Of a stretch of 36,119 bases of DNA, positions 19,120 through 28,216 are shown piece after piece; the stretch's first letter is position 1; each line of letters begins with the position of its first letter. Location: the NCBI GenBank assembly GCA_002387845.1, contig DGLB01000001.1:71687-107805 (forward strand), written 5' to 3'. The position numbers and the translations under genes were made by a program. The stretch is from Stenotrophomonas maltophilia (GTDB taxonomy: Bacteria; Pseudomonadota; Gammaproteobacteria; Xanthomonadales; Xanthomonadaceae). The notes under the pieces were generated by a model that saw nothing but the letters and a program-made list of their open reading frames with translations, was not told the origin of the DNA and did not search any database.

Positions 19120-19830
19120 TTACGCGTCCGCATCCAACTCCGGGTAATACCGGAAAATCCCGTTCGTGTTGAACGCCAGCCGCCGCTCCGACGCCAAGTA
19201 GGCGGCCACATTCGGCCGCCGCTGCACCCGGTCATGCAGCGCGTGCAGCAACGGCAGCCCACCGCGCAGCGCCTGCATCCGTCGCGGAAACATGTAGGTC
19301 AGCCCGCTGACCAGCTGGAACAGCGACAGATCCACATACGAATGCTCGCGCAGTGGATGCAGGCCGCCGTTCGCGTCCAGCACCTGTTCGAACCAGCCCA
19401 GGAACTTCGGCATCCGCTCGCCGCGCATCGAGGCCGCACGCGCCTTGGCCGCGTCCTTCTGGTCTTCGTAGTACTTCGAGCTGGCAATCGGATGATGGGT
19501 GTCGTGGATCTCCGCCACGAAGTCGACAATGGTCATCTGCAGCTGCAGTGCCTGGATGCGGCGGGATGCCGCCTCGGGGACCAGGTTCAGTTCCGGCCCC
19601 AGGTAATGCAGGATGGCCGCGACCTGCGCGATCACCTGCCGACCGGTAACCAGGAACGGCGGCGCGAACGGTGCCAGACCTTCATGCGCCCCGTCGAGGA
19701 ACGGGGTGATCGCTTCATCGCCGTGCACGCGTGCCATGTCGGTGTAGGCGGCCCCGGCGTCTTCCAGCGCCAGGCGCACGAACTCGCCGCGACCTTGAAT
19801 GCCGGTCCAGTAGTACAGCTCGTAGTGCAT
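19120..19830 (-). CDS. Glutathione S-transferase family protein
   Basis: A 236-residue protein with an N-terminal thioredoxin-fold GST domain (HYELYYWTGIQGRGEFVRLA, then PFLVTGRQVIAQVAAILHYLG) and an all-helical C-terminal domain. The Tyr near the N-terminus and the RGEFVRLAL helix resemble the sigma/pi-like branch of GSTs. The reaction partner cannot be named. The ATG at 19830 has GGAG eight bases upstream; the open frame further upstream runs into a SMAG repeat and is not coding. It is a single gene, convergent with the permease. Confidence 0.9.
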   Translation of the reverse strand: MHYELYYWTGIQGRGEFVRLALEDAGAAYTDMARVHGDEAITPFLDGAHEGLAPFAPPFLVTGRQVIAQVAAILHYLGPELNLVPEAASRRIQALQLQMTIVDFVAEIHDTHHPIASSKYYEDQKDAAKARAASMRGERMPKFLGWFEQVLDANGGLHPLREHSYVDLSLFQLVSGLTYMFPRRMQALRGGLPLLHALHDRVQRRPNVAAYLASERRLAFNTNGIFRYYPELDADA

Positions 19831-19906
19831 GGGGGAGCTCCACTTGATCAGTGGCCAGCATCGCCAGCGCCGCAGAAAGCCGCCGTGATCACGATGTCCC
19901 GACCGC

Positions 19907-19995
19907 GTAGAGCCGGGCTTGCCCGGCTGCCGTGTCAGCCGCAATGACAGGCGGGCGAGCCCATCGTTACAGCAGCCGGGCAAGCCCGGCTCTAC
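19907..19995. repeat. SMAG (GTAG) REP-like dimer overlapping a stop codon
   Basis: Two inverted copies of GTAGAGCCGGGC-type hairpins: 19907-19928 on the plus strand and 19974-19995 ending CTCTAC. The terminal GTAG of the right copy, read on the minus strand, supplies the TAG stop of the cytochrome c peroxidase gene (19994-19992). The sequence between the two arms is not symmetric. Confidence 0.88.
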
Positions 19996-21128
19996 AGGAC
20001 TTCGAGAAACGCCTGCAGCGCCTGGCGCTCCTGCGCACTCAACCCCAGGGGCTGCATCAACGGCTCCGGTTGAGGAAAAGGATCGCCAGTGCCGTTCCCT
20101 GCTAGTGGTCGCGGCTGCCCACCGCCCACGTTGTAGAACAGCAGCACCGCCTCCAGGCTGCGCATGCTGCCGTTGTGCATGTACGGCGCGGTGCGGGCCA
20201 CGCCGCGCAGGGACGGCGTGCGGAACCGCCCGCTGTCCGCCGCGTCGCCGGTGATCTCGTAGCGGCCCAGGTCCTGACGGCGGCCACCGTGGAAATGCAG
20301 GCCCAGATTGTGGAAGCCGTTGTCAGTCAACGTCGGCCCGTTGTGGCAGTTCATGCAGCGCGCCTTGGTCCGGAACAGATGCAGCCCCTGCAACTGCGTG
20401 TCATCCAGCAGCTCACGTCGCCCGGCCAGAAAGCGGTCAAAGCGGTTGCTGCGCGGTGCCAGGCTGCGCTCGAACGTGGCAATCGCCTGCGCCAGCTGCT
20501 GCGGTGTGACCGCATCATTGCCGAACACCGCGTTGAACTGGACGCGGTAGTCGGCCTGGGCACGCAGCCGCGCCGCTGCTTCGTCGGCACTGAATGCCAT
20601 TTCCCTGGGGTCGGCAATGGGCAACAACGCCTGGTCTTCCAGCGTGGCGGCACGTCCATCCCAGAACAACGGCGTGGCATAGCCGCTCATCAGCACGCTC
20701 GGCGCATTGCGCCGACCTGGTTGACGATCATGACCGAATGACACGCGGCGGCCGTCGGCAAAGGCCAGGTCGCGCTCATGGCAGCTGGCACAGGCGATCT
20801 GTCCGGAACGCGAGAGGGCAGGGTCGTTGAACAGCCGCTGCCCCAGTGTCACCTTCGCCGGCGATGAGGGATTGTCAGCCGGATGCACGACCGGTGGCAG
20901 GACCCCCATTTCCTGCCATTGCACGCCTGCGTCAACCTGGGCGGCCGGCCACGCCGACACCGGCTGCTGGTACAGCCGGCGCAGGCAGTCGGAGCCCGGC
21001 ACCGTGCCGCGGTCCAGAGCGGCGCGGCACGCCGTCAGGACTTCCTGCGCCGCATCGCGACGGGCATCGGCCGGCAACGTGCCGCCCAACAACAGGCACA
21101 GCAGCAGAACCGGCCACCTGGAACGCAC
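19992..21128 (-). CDS. Di-heme cytochrome c peroxidase / MauG-like protein
   Basis: A 378-residue periplasmic di-heme protein. The GTG at 21128 has GGAG seven bases upstream, lies 11 bases after the receptor stop, and gives a signal peptide (WPVLLLCLLLGGTLPADA); the longer frame from a TTG at 21167 would overlap the receptor. Two haem sites are seen, CASCH (103-107) and CMNCH (248-252), with the family motifs RNAPSVLMSGYATPLFWDGR, AIATFERSL and PSLRGVARTAPYMHNGSM. The family either reduces peroxide or oxidises protein or peptide substrates (MauG, MbnH). It is co-transcribed with a FecIR-controlled TonB receptor, so a role in handling or modifying the imported metal ligand is plausible but inferred. 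Its stop codon comes from a SMAG repeat. Confidence 0.9.
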   Translation of the reverse strand: MRSRWPVLLLCLLLGGTLPADARRDAAQEVLTACRAALDRGTVPGSDCLRRLYQQPVSAWPAAQVDAGVQWQEMGVLPPVVHPADNPSSPAKVTLGQRLFNDPALSRSGQIACASCHERDLAFADGRRVSFGHDRQPGRRNAPSVLMSGYATPLFWDGRAATLEDQALLPIADPREMAFSADEAAARLRAQADYRVQFNAVFGNDAVTPQQLAQAIATFERSLAPRSNRFDRFLAGRRELLDDTQLQGLHLFRTKARCMNCHNGPTLTDNGFHNLGLHFHGGRRQDLGRYEITGDAADSGRFRTPSLRGVARTAPYMHNGSMRSLEAVLLFYNVGGGQPRPLAGNGTGDPFPQPEPLMQPLGLSAQERQALQAFLEVL

Positions 21129-21139
21129 GCTGCCGCTCC

Positions 21140-23926
21140 TCAGAACCGATAGCCCAGTTCCAGCCAATAGCTGCGGCCAGGTTCGTAAAAGGTAGTGGCG
21201 GCCGTGGTGCCGATGAGGGTGTTGCTGCGGTTGAGCACGTTCTGCGCCTCCACCCGCACGTAGGCCTCCTGTGCGTGCGGCAACGCCAGGGCGTATTCCA
21301 GCGTGGTGTCCCAGGTCCAGCCGGCCGGGTTGCGGGTATCGGCGTAGACCGGAATCAGCTCCCCGTCGTGCAGCACGTCTTCACCCGAGTCGGCAACGGT
21401 GTGGTAGCCGGCGCGGTAGCGCAGGAAATTGCTCCAGGAAATCCCCCACGGGAACGTGGTGGTGGTGGACAGTCGCGCCGACCAGGGCCGGTTGTAGTTC
21501 TGCGCGGGCAGTTCCAGGCGCGTGGTCACCCGGCCCTTGTAGCTGATCGGCTCCAGGAAGAAGTCGTCGGTGCCCAGAATCGCCTCGTAGTCGTTGTAGC
21601 TGCGTTTGATGTCGGTGTAATCGAAGGCCAGCTGCGCCTGGGTGCGGGTGCCGCCCCATTGCCACGCCTGCAGGGGCGCTACCGACAGCGTGTAGATCTC
21701 GCTGCTGCTGCGACCGGCATTGGTGTACTCGTACAGGCGTGTGTTGTACACGCTGCGGTCGTAGCTGTCTTTGACCAGCTTCAGCAGCACTTCGCGGTGG
21801 TTGCGGCGGTTGACGTACTTCAGGTTGATGTCCAGGCCAGCCAGCTGCTGCTGCAGGCCCAACGTCCACTCATTGGTGTAGGGCATGTCCAGGTCGGCCA
21901 CCCGGTTGCCGGTGGTGCCGCGGGTGCCCGTCAACGTGTCCCACGGGGTGGCGCTGCTGCTGCGGTTGCGCGTTTCCTGCAGGCTTTCGCGGCCTTCGCG
22001 CAGCAGGTAGCTGAAGAAATTGCGGCCGTAATAGCGGTTGTAGCCGCTGCTGATCAGCGTGGTGCCGTCAGCGGCGACGTCCCAGGAAATCGCCAGGCGC
22101 GGGGCCACCGTGGTGGTCTCCCAGATCGAGTTGCGGTCCAGGCGCAGACCCGGGCGCACGCTGAGCGTGCCGAGGCGGATGTCGTCCTGTACCCAGGCTT
22201 CAAACTCGGTGCCGGACACCTCGAAGGAGCCGGTGTGGTAAAGCTGCAGCCGGCTGAAATACTGACCTTGGCCGGCGCGCACGCCGTTGGTGACCGAGGT
22301 GAACACGGGCGACAACGAGCAGCTCTGGTCGTCCACTACGCCGGTGCCCAGCAGGCAACTGGTCGTCGCCTTGGGCTGCTGGTAGTTGTAATGGTCATTC
22401 AGGCGTTCGTAGTAGGCGCTGCGCCGCTGCACGCCGAGCCCGAACTGCAGGCTGTGCTCGCTGCGGCCCAGGCTGAAGGCCTCGCGGTCGGCGCTGAAGC
22501 GGTAGCCGATCTTGCGGTCGTGCTGGTCGATGTTGCCCCAGCTGCCCTCGATGCTGCTGTTGTTCACGCCCCAGTCGAGTGCTTCCGAGCGTGCCCAGTT
22601 GCGGAAGTAGTCTTCGTCACTGCGGCGTGAGGTTTCCACGTCGCTGTAGCTGAGGGTGTTGTTGAATGTCCACGCATTGTGCTCGATGCGCGCGCGCAGG
22701 CTGGCCACCGGACCCCCGCTTTTGATGTCGAACCAGGAATTGCGGGTACTGGCGATGAAGTAGCGGTCATCGGTGGGCGCATAGGTGAGGTTGGCCCCCA
22801 GGCTGATGCCCGCGCCGTTGCTCCAGTCCATCGCCAGCGTGGCGGCGGTGTTCTCGCGGGTCTGGGTGTGCGTGTAGGCATCGCTGCTGCTGACATTGCC
22901 CGCGGTGTAGGCGCGCAGTGGAATCTCCGCGCGGGTGCGGGTCACCGTGCCGATTAGGCCGAGGCCATTGCGGGTGCGACCTTCCAGGCGCACGCCGAGT
23001 TTGTATTTGTCGTACGCGGGCTGGTACGCGTAGGTGGCAGACTCGGCATAGCTGTTCTCCTGGCCAGGGTGCATGATCAGTTCATCCCAGGCCGAGCGCT
23101 GCATGCGGAACCAGACCTTGCCGGACAGCGCGTCGCCCGCCTTGCGGCTGGTCGCATTGACCACGCCACCGGTGAAGCCGCCGTAGGCCGCCGGCACATT
23201 GCTGTCGTACACCGCGAGGGTGTCGATCAGGTCGGTATCCAATGCGATGCCTTGTGCGTTGGACGGCACGTCGACCACATCGTTGGCGCGCAGCGTGCCT
23301 GGCACGATGGCGCTGGCCGGGTCCAGGTCATTGTTGAAACCGGCACCGTCCAACAGCAGCAGGTTCTGGTAGTACGGCGCGCCATTGATGGAGAAGTCAC
23401 CGGGGCGGATCTCGCCGCCGTTGCGGGCCGACTGGGTGGTGTTGGCGAACTGCACTGCCGGATTGATCCGCAGCAGCGTGGCGATGTCGCCGTTGCCTTT
23501 GGCCTGGGCCTGGATGTAGTTGGCGTCCAGCGCCATGCCTTCGGCATAGCGGAAGGTGGGCACGTCGCCCGCACCGACCTTCAATGCCGGCATCCGCCCA
23601 CCTCGCGGCGACGTCGTGTCGCTCTGCAGGGTGTAGGAGCCATCGCTGCGCCGCACCGCACGCAGGCCGGTGCCGGTGAGCAACTGGGTCAGGCCGGACT
23701 CCAGTGAAGGTGTGCCTTCCAGCGTCGGGGCCGCGCGGCCGGCGGTCAGCGCCGGGTCGAAGGCCAGGGCCACGCCGTGCTGGCTGGCAAAGCGGGAAAG
23801 TGCGCGGCCCAGCGGTTCGGTGCTGGCGGTGGCGGTCGTGGTGCTCTGGGCCAGGGCGAACAGCGGGGTCGCCAGAAGCGCGAGGGAGAGGGCGCTGGCG
23901 GCCATCAGTCGGGGGTAACGGGTCAT
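21140..23926 (-). CDS. TonB-dependent receptor with N-terminal STN signalling domain (FecA-type transducer)
   Basis: A 928-residue outer-membrane receptor. A signal peptide (residues 1-~27, ending LFALAQ) is followed by an STN domain (about 35-105: GRALSRFASQHGVALAFDPAL, SGLTQLLTGTGLRAVRRSDGSYTL), the module that touches FecR in the periplasm, then the plug (NGGEIRPGDFSINGAPYYQNLLLLDGAG) and the barrel, ending YWLELGYRF. The TonB box is not obvious. fecR and fecI lie just upstream on the same strand, so this receptor both imports a substrate and signals its presence. The plug resembles large receptors of Xanthomonadaceae rather than FecA itself; substrate unknown, probably a metal chelate since a Fur-like box precedes fecI. 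Confidence 0.92.
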   Translation of the reverse strand: MTRYPRLMAASALSLALLATPLFALAQSTTTATASTEPLGRALSRFASQHGVALAFDPALTAGRAAPTLEGTPSLESGLTQLLTGTGLRAVRRSDGSYTLQSDTTSPRGGRMPALKVGAGDVPTFRYAEGMALDANYIQAQAKGNGDIATLLRINPAVQFANTTQSARNGGEIRPGDFSINGAPYYQNLLLLDGAGFNNDLDPASAIVPGTLRANDVVDVPSNAQGIALDTDLIDTLAVYDSNVPAAYGGFTGGVVNATSRKAGDALSGKVWFRMQRSAWDELIMHPGQENSYAESATYAYQPAYDKYKLGVRLEGRTRNGLGLIGTVTRTRAEIPLRAYTAGNVSSSDAYTHTQTRENTAATLAMDWSNGAGISLGANLTYAPTDDRYFIASTRNSWFDIKSGGPVASLRARIEHNAWTFNNTLSYSDVETSRRSDEDYFRNWARSEALDWGVNNSSIEGSWGNIDQHDRKIGYRFSADREAFSLGRSEHSLQFGLGVQRRSAYYERLNDHYNYQQPKATTSCLLGTGVVDDQSCSLSPVFTSVTNGVRAGQGQYFSRLQLYHTGSFEVSGTEFEAWVQDDIRLGTLSVRPGLRLDRNSIWETTTVAPRLAISWDVAADGTTLISSGYNRYYGRNFFSYLLREGRESLQETRNRSSSATPWDTLTGTRGTTGNRVADLDMPYTNEWTLGLQQQLAGLDINLKYVNRRNHREVLLKLVKDSYDRSVYNTRLYEYTNAGRSSSEIYTLSVAPLQAWQWGGTRTQAQLAFDYTDIKRSYNDYEAILGTDDFFLEPISYKGRVTTRLELPAQNYNRPWSARLSTTTTFPWGISWSNFLRYRAGYHTVADSGEDVLHDGELIPVYADTRNPAGWTWDTTLEYALALPHAQEAYVRVEAQNVLNRSNTLIGTTAATTFYEPGRSYWLELGYRF

Positions 23927-23985
23927 CGGTCAGGGATTGGAAAGCGAGGGATTCCTCTCTCTGCCCCGCGAGATCGAAAAAAGTG

Positions 23986-24948
23986 TCACCGCGCGCCTAC
24001 CGTGGTCCACCAGCCGCCGCCCGCGCGCTGCACCCGCACCGGATACGTGGCCTCAAGCAGGGCCAGGCTGCGCTCGGTATCGTCCAGCGGGAATGCCCCG
24101 GAAACCGGGAGCCTGGCAACCGCCGGGTCACAGCGCAGGACGCCGCGGCGGTAGCGGGCCAGCTCGGCGAGCAGTTCGCCCAATGGCTGGTTGTCGGCCA
24201 CCAGCATGTCCATGGCCCACGCACCGCCGGTGCCGTCTTCCGGGTTGGCGGCATATCCGCCCAGTGCATCGAACCATGCCTGCTGGCCGGCCTCGAGCAT
24301 CTGCGGCGCGGCGTTGTCGGGGCTGATCAACAGCCGGCCCTCGAACAGCGATACGTGCGTGCGGTTTTCGTCCCGGCGGACATCGAAACGGGTGCCCACC
24401 GCACGAACGCGTCCATGGGAGGTATGTACCTGCAGTGGACGCGCGGGCGACTGCGGATCGGCCGTGCTGGTCACCCGGATGCGGCCGCGCTCCAGCCACA
24501 GCCCGCGCCCGCTGCCGCTGTAATGCACGCTGACCTGGGTGTCGGTGTCCAACAGAAGCGTGCTGCCGTCGGGCAGGGCCTGGGTGCGGCGTTCGCCTAC
24601 GGCCGTGCGTAACGACGTACCGGTGGGTGCCGGGGCCAACAGCTGCCAACCCACCCAGCCCGCCGGCAATGCGCCCAGCCACAGGCCCAGGGTTTTCAGC
24701 GCAGTGCGGCGGCGCGGATCTGGGCCACGCCCCAGCACCGGGAGTGCCAGGGCCGGCGGCACCTGCTGCAGCTGCAACTGCAACTGCTGTGCGCGCTGCC
24801 ATGCGCGGGCGTGGTCGGGGTGCTGCTCGCACCAGCGCTGGCAGGCCGACTGCACCTGGGTATCGTCTGGCGCGTCGTGCAGTTGCAGCAGCCAGTCGGC
24901 CGCTGCTTCGAGTGTGGCGCTGGGCAGTGGTGCCGACTCAGGGCGCAT
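23986..24948 (-). CDS. FecR-family anti-sigma factor
   Basis: A 320-residue inner-membrane regulator. The cytoplasmic DUF4880 region (AADWLLQLHDAPDDTQVQS... QRWCEQHPDHARAW, residues ~16-50) binds the sigma factor, a transmembrane helix follows at about 86-105 (LGLWLGALPAGWVGWQLLA), then the periplasmic FecR domain (TAVGERRTQALPDGSTLLLDTDTQ, HTSHGRVRAVGTRFDVR) and a C-terminal STN-like DUF4974 part (NQPLGELLAELARYRRGVL). It overlaps the fecI stop by 11 bases and is followed after 59 bases by its receptor. In this family a signal from the receptor's STN domain releases the sigma factor. Confidence 0.94.
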   Translation of the reverse strand: MRPESAPLPSATLEAAADWLLQLHDAPDDTQVQSACQRWCEQHPDHARAWQRAQQLQLQLQQVPPALALPVLGRGPDPRRRTALKTLGLWLGALPAGWVGWQLLAPAPTGTSLRTAVGERRTQALPDGSTLLLDTDTQVSVHYSGSGRGLWLERGRIRVTSTADPQSPARPLQVHTSHGRVRAVGTRFDVRRDENRTHVSLFEGRLLISPDNAAPQMLEAGQQAWFDALGGYAANPEDGTGGAWAMDMLVADNQPLGELLAELARYRRGVLRCDPAVARLPVSGAFPLDDTERSLALLEATYPVRVQRAGGGWWTTVGAR

Positions 24949-25441
24949 GCAGCAGGCACTGCAGCAGGGCGCGCTTGAAGTGGCGCTTGACGGTGCTCAG
25001 GGACAGCCCCAGGCGCGTGGCGATGGCCTCCTGGCGCAGCCCTTCGAACTGGGCCAGCAGAAACACCTGGCGCACCACGCGGGGCAGCGCATCGAGCATC
25101 GCATCAATCTGCTGCAGCGCTTCACGCACCACCGCCTGTTCCTCGAGCGAGGGCAGCGCCGGTTCAGGCAGGCTGGCCAGCTGCTGCAGGTAGGCTCGCT
25201 CGAGCGACTGCCGGCGGAACCAGTTGGCGGCCAAGCCCCGCGCCACCGTGGTCAGGAACGCGCGCGGCTCGCGCAGGGCGTGCAGGTCACGGTCGCCGGC
25301 CAGGCGTACGAACGTGTCCTGGGTCAGATCAGCAGCGGTTTCGCGGCATCCCACGCGGCCGCTCAGCCAGCCGTGCAGCCAGCTGCGATGGTCGCGATAG
25401 AGGGCTCCGAGGACCTCATGGTGAGCCGGCGGAGAGCGCAT
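24938..25441 (-). CDS. ECF sigma factor, FecI type
   Basis: A 167-residue sigma factor with region 2 (LYRDHRSWLHGWLSGRVGCRETAADLTQDTFVRL, about residues 15-48) and region 4 (LPRVVRQVFLLAQFEGLRQEAIATRLGLSLSTVKRHFKRAL), the helix-turn-helix for the -35 box. The -10 region starts with the canonical DLTQDTF motif. It is the first gene of the fecI-fecR-receptor-peroxidase operon and its ATG lies 22 bases downstream of a Fur-box-like palindrome, so it should be repressed by Fur in iron-rich cells. It should drive the receptor and peroxidase. Confidence 0.95.
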   Translation of the reverse strand: MRSPPAHHEVLGALYRDHRSWLHGWLSGRVGCRETAADLTQDTFVRLAGDRDLHALREPRAFLTTVARGLAANWFRRQSLERAYLQQLASLPEPALPSLEEQAVVREALQQIDAMLDALPRVVRQVFLLAQFEGLRQEAIATRLGLSLSTVKRHFKRALLQCLLHAP

Positions 25442-25463
25442 GCGGTGCCCGGTGTGCTCGAAT

Positions 25464-25482
25464 GTTAATGAGAATGATTCGC
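25464..25482 (-). promoter_or_regulatory. Fur-box-like operator before fecI
   Basis: GTTAATGAGAATGATTCGC matches 14 of 19 positions of the Fur consensus GATAATGATAATCATTATC. It lies 22 bases upstream of the fecI ATG in the only AT-rich stretch of the intergenic gap, where the promoter must be. Binding is inferred from sequence only. Confidence 0.72.
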
Positions 25483-25525
25483 AAGTATGGCAATGCCGAC
25501 GCTGAATTACCAGTGTCGCGTTTGT

Positions 25526-25553
25526 CTTGAATCACTCCGCGGCAACCGCATAT
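25526..25553 (+). promoter_or_regulatory. Sigma-32 heat-shock promoter of clpB
   Basis: CTTGAAT (25526-25532), 13 bases of spacer and CCGCATAT (25546-25553) match the sigma-32 consensus CTTGAAA-N13-CCCCATNT with one mismatch in each box. The clpB ATG is 55 bases downstream, with an AGAGGAT ribosome binding site before it. Confidence 0.82.
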
Positions 25554-25608
25554 CCGGTACATCTGATACGGCCGGCGACGCTGGCCACGACCTTGAAGAG
25601 GATCCCCC

Positions 25609-28194
25609 ATGCGAATGGACAAGCTCACCTCGCGTTTCCAGCAGGCGCTGGCCGACGCGCAGTCGCTGGCCGTGGGCCGCGACCACTCCATCCTTGAACC
25701 CGTGCACGTGTTCACCGCACTGCTGGACCAGCAGGGCGGCAGCACGCGCCCGCTGCTGTCGCAGGCCGGCGTCAATGTGCCCGTGCTGCGCGAACGCCTG
25801 ACCGAGGCGCTGGATGCATTGCCCAAGGTGACCGGCCAGGCCGGCAACCTGTCGATGGGCAACGACCTCAATCGCCTGCTCAACGCCACCGACAAGCTGG
25901 CCCAGCAGCATGGTGATGCCTTCATAGCCAGCGAATGGTTCGTGCTGGCCGCGCTGGAAGACAGCGGCACCCTGGGCATGGCGCTGCGCGCCGCCGGGGC
26001 CGACAAGGCCCGCGTGGACGCGGCCATCGACAAGATCCGGGGCGGTGAAAGCGTGCAGTCGGAAAACGCCGAGGACCAGCGCCAGGCGCTGGAGAAGTAC
26101 ACCATCGACCTCACCGCCCGCGCCGAGAGCGGCAAGCTCGACCCGGTGATCGGGCGCGATGAGGAGATCCGCCGCACCATCCAGGTGCTGCAGCGCCGGA
26201 CCAAGAACAACCCGGTGCTGATCGGCGAACCCGGCGTGGGCAAGACCGCCATCGTGGAAGGCCTGGCCCAGCGCATCATCAACGACGAAGTGCCGGAGGG
26301 GCTGCGCGGCAAGCGTGTGCTGTCACTGGACATGGGCGCGCTGATTGCCGGGGCCAAGTTCCGCGGTGAGTTCGAAGAGCGCCTGAAGGGCGTGCTCAAC
26401 GACCTGGCCAAGAGCGAAGGGCAGATCATCCTGTTCATCGACGAGCTGCACACCATGGTCGGTGCGGGCAAGGCCGATGGCGCGATGGATGCCGGCAACA
26501 TGCTCAAGCCGGCGCTGGCCCGTGGCGAACTGCACTGCGTGGGCGCGACCACCCTGGATGAGTATCGCAAGTACATCGAGAAGGATGCCGCGCTGGAGCG
26601 CCGCTTCCAGAAGGTGTTCGTGGGCGAACCCAGCGTGGAAGACACCATCGCGATCCTGCGCGGACTCAAAGAGAAGTACGCGGTGCACCACGGGGTGGAG
26701 ATCACCGACCCGGCCATCGTGGCTGCGGCGACCCTGTCGCACCGTTACATTGCCGACCGCCAGCTGCCGGACAAGGCCATCGATCTGATGGACGAGGCTG
26801 CGTCGCGCATCCGCATGGAGATCGACTCCAAGCCGGAAGAACTGGACCGCATGGAGCGCCGGCTGATCCAGCTGAAGATCCAGCGCGAGATGCTGAAGAA
26901 AGAAAAGGACGATGCATCCAGACAGCGTCTGGCTGACCTGGAAACCGACATCGAGGCGCTGGAGCGCGAGTTCTCCGATCTGGATGAAATCTGGAAATCG
27001 GAGAAGGCCGCATTGCAGGGCACCACCAAGATCAAGGAACAGATTGAACAGGTGAAGCTGGAGCTGGAATCCGCGCAGCGCCGCCAGGACTTCGGCCGCA
27101 TGAGCGAGCTGCAGTATGGCCAGTTGCCGCAGCTGGAAAAGCAGTTGGCCGCCGCGCAGGAAGCCGAGGCCACCGAATTCAAGCTGGTCCAGGACCGGGT
27201 CACCGCCGAGGAGATCGCCGAGGTGGTCTCGCGCTGGACCGGCATTCCGGTCAACCGCATGCTGGAAGGCGAGCGCGAGAAACTGCTGCGCATGGAAGAC
27301 GTGCTGCATGAGCGCGTGGTCGGCCAGGAAGAGGCGATCAAGGTGGTCTCCGACGCGGTGCGGCGCTCGCGCGCCGGCTTGTCCGACCCGAACCGTCCCA
27401 GCGGCTCGTTCCTGTTCCTGGGTCCGACCGGCGTAGGCAAGACCGAGCTGTGCAAGTCGCTGGCCGAGTTCCTGTTCGACAGCAGCGATGCCATGATCCG
27501 CATCGACATGAGCGAGTTCATGGAAAAGCACAGCGTGGCGCGCCTGATCGGTGCCCCTCCGGGCTACGTGGGCTATGAGGAAGGCGGTTACCTGACCGAG
27601 GCGGTGCGCCGTCGCCCGTACTCGCTGATCCTGCTGGACGAGGTGGAGAAGGCGCACACCGATGTGTTCAACATCCTGCTGCAGGTGCTGGACGATGGCC
27701 GCCTGACCGATGGCCAGGGCCGCACAGTGGACTTCCGCAACACCGTCATCGTGATGACCTCGAACCTGGGCTCGCACCAGATCCAGGACATGAGCAGCGA
27801 CGACAGCCCGGAGGCCTACACGCAGATGAAGGCCGCAGTGATGGGCGTGGTGCAGGCGCACTTCCGTCCGGAGTTCATCAACCGGCTGGACGACATCGTG
27901 GTGTTCCACCCGTTGGACAAGGCGCAGATCAAGCAGATCGCCCGCATCCAGATGCAGGGCCTGGAGAAGCGCCTGGCCGAGCGTGGCCTGCGCATCGAGG
28001 TCAGCGACGACGCCTTCGCACTGCTGGGCAACGTCGGCTTCGATCCGATCTACGGGGCACGTCCGCTCAAGCGCGCCATCCAGGCCCAGCTGGAAAATCC
28101 GCTGGCCCAGCGCATTCTGTCCGGTGCCTTTGCTACCGGTGATGTGATCAAGGTCGACGCAGCCGAAGGCAAGCTGGTGTTCGACAAGGGGTGA
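25609..28194 (+). CDS. clpB: ATP-dependent chaperone ClpB
   Basis: An 861-residue Hsp100 disaggregase that works with DnaK to rescue aggregated proteins. Domains in order: N-domain (1-~145), first AAA+ module with Walker A GEPGVGKT at 206-213, the coiled-coil M domain (about 400-525), and the second AAA+ module with GPTGVGKT at 605-612. Pore loop motifs (KFRGEFEERLKGVL, GYVGYEEGGYLTEAV) are intact and the C-terminal domain is complete. The lack of the ClpP-binding IGF loop fits a chaperone rather than a protease partner. It is transcribed from its own sigma-32 promoter and ends in a strong terminator. Confidence 0.98.
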   Translation: MRMDKLTSRFQQALADAQSLAVGRDHSILEPVHVFTALLDQQGGSTRPLLSQAGVNVPVLRERLTEALDALPKVTGQAGNLSMGNDLNRLLNATDKLAQQHGDAFIASEWFVLAALEDSGTLGMALRAAGADKARVDAAIDKIRGGESVQSENAEDQRQALEKYTIDLTARAESGKLDPVIGRDEEIRRTIQVLQRRTKNNPVLIGEPGVGKTAIVEGLAQRIINDEVPEGLRGKRVLSLDMGALIAGAKFRGEFEERLKGVLNDLAKSEGQIILFIDELHTMVGAGKADGAMDAGNMLKPALARGELHCVGATTLDEYRKYIEKDAALERRFQKVFVGEPSVEDTIAILRGLKEKYAVHHGVEITDPAIVAAATLSHRYIADRQLPDKAIDLMDEAASRIRMEIDSKPEELDRMERRLIQLKIQREMLKKEKDDASRQRLADLETDIEALEREFSDLDEIWKSEKAALQGTTKIKEQIEQVKLELESAQRRQDFGRMSELQYGQLPQLEKQLAAAQEAEATEFKLVQDRVTAEEIAEVVSRWTGIPVNRMLEGEREKLLRMEDVLHERVVGQEEAIKVVSDAVRRSRAGLSDPNRPSGSFLFLGPTGVGKTELCKSLAEFLFDSSDAMIRIDMSEFMEKHSVARLIGAPPGYVGYEEGGYLTEAVRRRPYSLILLDEVEKAHTDVFNILLQVLDDGRLTDGQGRTVDFRNTVIVMTSNLGSHQIQDMSSDDSPEAYTQMKAAVMGVVQAHFRPEFINRLDDIVVFHPLDKAQIKQIARIQMQGLEKRLAERGLRIEVSDDAFALLGNVGFDPIYGARPLKRAIQAQLENPLAQRILSGAFATGDVIKVDAAEGKLVFDKG

Positions 28195-28216
28195 GCCGAG
28201 CCCACGCCTGAAACGA

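Noticed and set aside
21129..21139. Possible methanobactin-like precursor peptide between the receptor and the di-heme gene
   Set aside because: Only 11 bases separate the two genes, so no peptide can be encoded there.
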